Position numbers and translations under genes: made by a program. Shown in pieces: positions 5,492-7,278 of a DNA stretch of 7,278 bases (position 1 is the first letter of the stretch; each line of letters starts with the position of its first letter). Source of the DNA: an uncultured Sutterella sp. (GTDB lineage Bacteria > Pseudomonadota > Gammaproteobacteria > Burkholderiales > Burkholderiaceae_F); NCBI GenBank assembly GCA_900754475.1, contig CAAECY010000076.1, forward strand, positions 1-7,278, given 5' to 3'. The notes beneath the pieces were generated by a model that had not been told where the DNA came from, made no database searches, and worked only from the letters and a program-made list of their open reading frames with translations.

Positions 5492-5497
5492 ATCATA
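5492..5497 (-). promoter_or_regulatory. Candidate -10 box before the CreA-family gene
   Basis: TATGAT on the minus strand lies 33 bases upstream of the creA start, in the context TTGGGTATGAT, the same 11-mer as at the lyase promoter. No clear -35 is seen at 17 bp. It would give a short leader of about 27 bases. Confidence 0.4.
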
Positions 5498-5543
5498 CCC
5501 AAGGCGGGGGCCGAGCGTGCCCGCGCCGTTGCAACCGTCTTTT

Positions 5544-6419
5544 TCAATCCGAGTCCGAGCCGGACGTGCGAGGCGTTTTGAGAACAAGCGAGCAGAGTTC
5601 CGCAGGCTTGAGGTCCGTGGCGTCGGCGGGAAGGCATTTCAGCTCGATGCGACCGTCCAAGGCGATCCAATCCGAAACGACTTTCGCCCGACGAATCGGA
5701 GACGCGTCGCACACGACGTAGAGGAGCCGCTCGGGAAAATCCCGTCGAAGGTCGACGAGAAAGTCCCGGAAGTCTTCGGCCGTCGGAGCCTCTTTGACGA
5801 TCCGAAAGAACGCCTGCCCGTAACCGTTGACGGCGATGACGGGGCGGATGGGGCCGAGGGCCTCCCAAAGGCTCTCCTCCCGAGGCAGTTCGGGTTCGTC
5901 GAGAAAGAAGAGGACGGCCTTTTGCCGGCGGGCTTCGGCCCGCAGAGCGGGAAACGCGTCCCGCACCCACGAGCGGGCGGCGGGCGAGACGGTCTTCTCG
6001 TCCGCGGCTTTCCGAAACCCGAGGCCGAGTCGCGTGAGAAGATACGCGAACCCCGACTTCGAATAGCGGACGCCGAACTTGTCGGCGATGAGTTGCTGCA
6101 AGGCTTGCGACTCCCAGAGCGCTCGGTCGATTCCGAAGTCGCTCGGCTTCGTCTCTACCAGCATCCTGAGAACGGCGGTCATCCGTTCGCCTTCGAGCTT
6201 CAGCTTTTCATTTTTCTTGCGACCTCGGGGAGCGCCTTGGATCACGGCCTCGCGCCCGACGACTCGAGCGCGGGCATACCAGGTATGGACGACCGGGCGG
6301 GATGTGCCCAAGATGCGGGCGATTTCCGTGACGGGGACACCCTGGTCACGCATTTCGAAGGCGCGGCGACGCAATTTGCTCAGTTCTTCGGGAGAAAGTT
6401 TGCGGCTGTCGATTTTCAC
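5544..6419 (-). CDS. IS630-type DDE transposase (short C-terminus)
   Basis: The protein has 291 residues from a GTG start. Residues about 10-50 form a helix-turn-helix (GVPVTEIARILGTSRPVVHTW), followed by a basic linker GRKKNEKLK and a second winged-helix-like segment (about 95-140, SQALQQLIADKFGVRYSKSG). The catalytic part has D174 in FFLDEPE, D238 in VVCDASP and E274 in ATDLKPAE, matching the IS630 DDE pattern (FxDE, DN..., SPDLNPxE). The usual DN-xx-H is DASPIRR here, and only 17 residues follow the last Glu, where relatives usually have several tens more. The GTG at 6419 is chosen since MKIDSRKLSPEEL leads straight into the first HTH. The upstream ATG at 6572 would run through a strong hairpin. 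No convincing terminal inverted repeats or TA duplications are visible, so the copy may be immobile. Confidence 0.75.
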   Translation of the reverse strand: MKIDSRKLSPEELSKLRRRAFEMRDQGVPVTEIARILGTSRPVVHTWYARARVVGREAVIQGAPRGRKKNEKLKLEGERMTAVLRMLVETKPSDFGIDRALWESQALQQLIADKFGVRYSKSGFAYLLTRLGLGFRKAADEKTVSPAARSWVRDAFPALRAEARRQKAVLFFLDEPELPREESLWEALGPIRPVIAVNGYGQAFFRIVKEAPTAEDFRDFLVDLRRDFPERLLYVVCDASPIRRAKVVSDWIALDGRIELKCLPADATDLKPAELCSLVLKTPRTSGSDSD

Positions 6420-6499
6420 GGGTTGTGCGGGCTCTGAAAGCAGGAAAGAAGAGAGGATACGGGAATTCGACGACGCCGGAAAACACAAAGCCCGAAAAC

Positions 6500-6540
6500 A
6501 CTTCAGGCCGACCGCCCGAAGTCGGGCCTCGGCCTGAGGT
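6500..6540. terminator. Large two-tier hairpin between the transposase and lipoprotein genes
   Basis: TCAGGCCGA (6503-6511) and TCGGCCTGA (6529-6537) form a 9-bp stem, extended to 12 with one G-U pair. Inside, GCCCGA (6514-6519) pairs with TCGGGC (6522-6527). On the minus strand it is followed by GTGTTTTCGGG, a poor U-tract, about 70 bases after the lipoprotein stop. It probably terminates that gene; it may also be the relic of an element end. The rest of this 188-bp gap holds only a tandem gccgccat doublet and no gene. Confidence 0.6.
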
Positions 6541-6607
6541 GTCGTTTCGTTTTGTCCGGGTCGGGCCGCCATGCCGCCATGCGGTCACGCAGGCGGCCGA
6601 GACTCAA

Positions 6608-7096
6608 TCACTTCGTCGAGGTCTTGGCGGGCTCTTGGGCCTGAGCGGGAGCCGTGCTCCCGGTGCGCGGCTGCAAAACGAGGAAGCGGCGGATGTCCTT
6701 GTCGAGGTTGATCATCCAGTTGTTGACGTTCCTGTGCGCGCAGACAACGTCCTTATCCTTGGTGCAGTTGTGGCCTTCGTTGAGGCCGCGGCTCGAGACG
6801 TATTCGACGCGGAAGTTGCGCGCGTCGTAGTTGACGCGCACGATCGCTTCGAACTGCTGCGCCTTGGGGCCGGCAGGGTACGCGAGCGTCACGACGCCCG
6901 GGTCGTCCGAGACGACGCGCCAGTAACGAAGTTCCGCCACGCGAAGAACGGCTTCGTGCACGGTGGCAACGGGCGTTCCTTCCGTTACGTAGCCCTGCGA
7001 CATCGTGCGAACGGGAACGGTTGCGCCGCAACCGGCGAGGATGAGGGCGCTCGCAAGCGCGAGGCCGAGGAGAGCGGAGCGAATCGGGCGGTTCAT
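6608..7096 (-). CDS. Conserved lipoprotein of unknown function
   Basis: The protein has 162 residues. Residues 1-22 form a lipoprotein signal with lipobox LAGC (Cys23). The body resembles a widespread proteobacterial lipoprotein pattern: a helix with W (VAELRYWRVVSDDPGVV, 53-69), a strand block EAIVRVNYDARNFRVEYVSS (83-102), then HRNVNNWMINLDKDI (121-135), like the usual IHxxYNxWVxxLxxDI. A short insert with two cysteines (Cys111, Cys119) precedes that last block and could form a small disulphide loop. The tail (about 143-162) is Ala/Pro/Thr-rich and probably disordered. GGAG at 7103-7106 stands 6 bases before the ATG and supports this start over the in-frame ATG at 7168. I cannot name a function. 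Confidence 0.82.
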   Translation of the reverse strand: MNRPIRSALLGLALASALILAGCGATVPVRTMSQGYVTEGTPVATVHEAVLRVAELRYWRVVSDDPGVVTLAYPAGPKAQQFEAIVRVNYDARNFRVEYVSSRGLNEGHNCTKDKDVVCAHRNVNNWMINLDKDIRRFLVLQPRTGSTAPAQAQEPAKTSTK

Positions 7097-7128
7097 TTTT
7101 TTCTCCGAAAAGCGGTTGACCTCCATCC

Positions 7129-7134
7129 ATTGTA
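7129..7134 (-). promoter_or_regulatory. Candidate -10 box of the unknown lipoprotein gene
   Basis: TACAAT on the minus strand matches TATAAT at five of six positions, 32 bases before the start. The -35 is poor. Co-transcription with the gene at the right edge is an alternative. Confidence 0.35.
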
Positions 7135-7164
7135 CGGATTTCCTTCGGGCTCTTTCTGCGGGTT

Positions 7165-7278
7165 TCATCGGAGAAGCTCCCGGACCTCAAGGCTCGAAAG
7201 TCGCTCGGTTTCACGGAGTTCGGCCGCGCGCTCGGGCGTGATGCGCGCGGCTACAATCGTTGAAACCGCATCACACCG
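7165..7278 (-). CDS. C-terminal 37 residues of an unidentified protein, cut by the right edge
   Basis: One minus-strand frame is open from the window edge to TGA at 7165-7167 and reads like a real C-terminus: an Ala/Val stretch (AVSTIVAARITPERAAEL) then a charged helix (RETERLSSLEVRELLR). Codon use is GC-ending, as in neighbouring genes. Its stop overlaps an ATG (7168) of the frame that continues into the lipoprotein gene, as ATGA, and the lipoprotein start proper is 68 bases downstream, so the two may form an operon. The fragment is too short to identify. Confidence 0.5.
   Translation of the reverse strand, partial: RCDAVSTIVAARITPERAAELRETERLSSLEVRELLR
7252..7257 (+). promoter_or_regulatory. 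Isolated -10-like TACAAT at the right edge
   Basis: TACAAT in gcTACAATcg is a good plus-strand -10 match, but no -35 is clear and the downstream gene is outside the window. It lies inside the partial minus-strand reading frame, so it may be chance. Confidence 0.2.

Noticed and set aside
5298..6437. A 379-codon plus-strand frame opposite creA and the transposase
   Set aside because: No domain is visible, it spans two real minus-strand genes and their intergenic gap, and no ribosome binding site is evident.
5459..6486. Possible IS ends: gggttttccgg at 5459-5469 and its inverted near-copy ccggaaaacac at 6476-6486, about 1.03 kb apart
   Set aside because: The match is 10 of 11 bases and the spacing suits IS630, but no TA duplication flanks it, the left end would touch the creA start codon, and such a match is plausible by chance.
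6420..6572. Longer transposase start at ATG 6572
   Set aside because: The added 51 residues have no family match and would be coded across the strong hairpin at 6500-6540, which looks like the terminator of the preceding gene.

Overview
The window is GC-rich and densely coded, with Gram-negative export signals (Sec signal peptides, lipoboxes). Gene content (a single-domain FMN/FAD flavocytochrome c-like reductase without haem, CreA, an aromatic-acid-type MFS carrier, IS630-type transposase) fits a betaproteobacterium. My best guess is a gut Sutterellaceae/Burkholderiales member, whose genomes are rich in such exported flavin reductases. That placement is inference, not a search result.

Left third (1-3223): two divergent genes share a 390-bp control region. 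On the minus strand is the N-terminal 367 residues of an exported fumarate/urocanate-reductase-like flavoprotein (signal peptide, FMN-binding domain, FAD domain), cut by the left edge. On the plus strand is a 550-residue histidine ammonia-lyase-fold protein that also has a signal peptide and has lost the Ala-Ser-Gly triad that forms the MIO cofactor. A MIO-less HAL-fold enzyme points to ergothionase-type chemistry (ergothioneine to thiourocanate plus trimethylamine) rather than histidine deamination. Thiourocanate is the kind of alpha,beta-unsaturated acid the neighbouring reductase family reduces. The pair therefore looks like a complete periplasmic make-the-acceptor-then-respire-it module. 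Each promoter carries a similar palindrome (ACCGAC..GTCGG type) just upstream of its -10 box, suggesting one shared TetR-like regulator. The lyase leader also has a terminator-like hairpin with an alternative pairing. A 12-bp-stem terminator closes the lyase unit.

Middle (3224-4869): an MFS transporter of the aromatic acid:H+ symporter type, with an unusual charged, repeat-containing central loop, is followed 37 bp later by a 78-residue hydrophobic protein. A two-way terminator separates them from the convergent genes on the right.

Right part (4870-7278), all minus strand: a CreA-family lipoprotein, an IS630-type transposase with a full DDE triad but a short C-terminus and no convincing ends, a strong hairpin/terminator, a conserved lipoprotein of unknown function, and the last 37 residues of an unidentified gene at the right edge. 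I found no rRNA, tRNA or CRISPR array.
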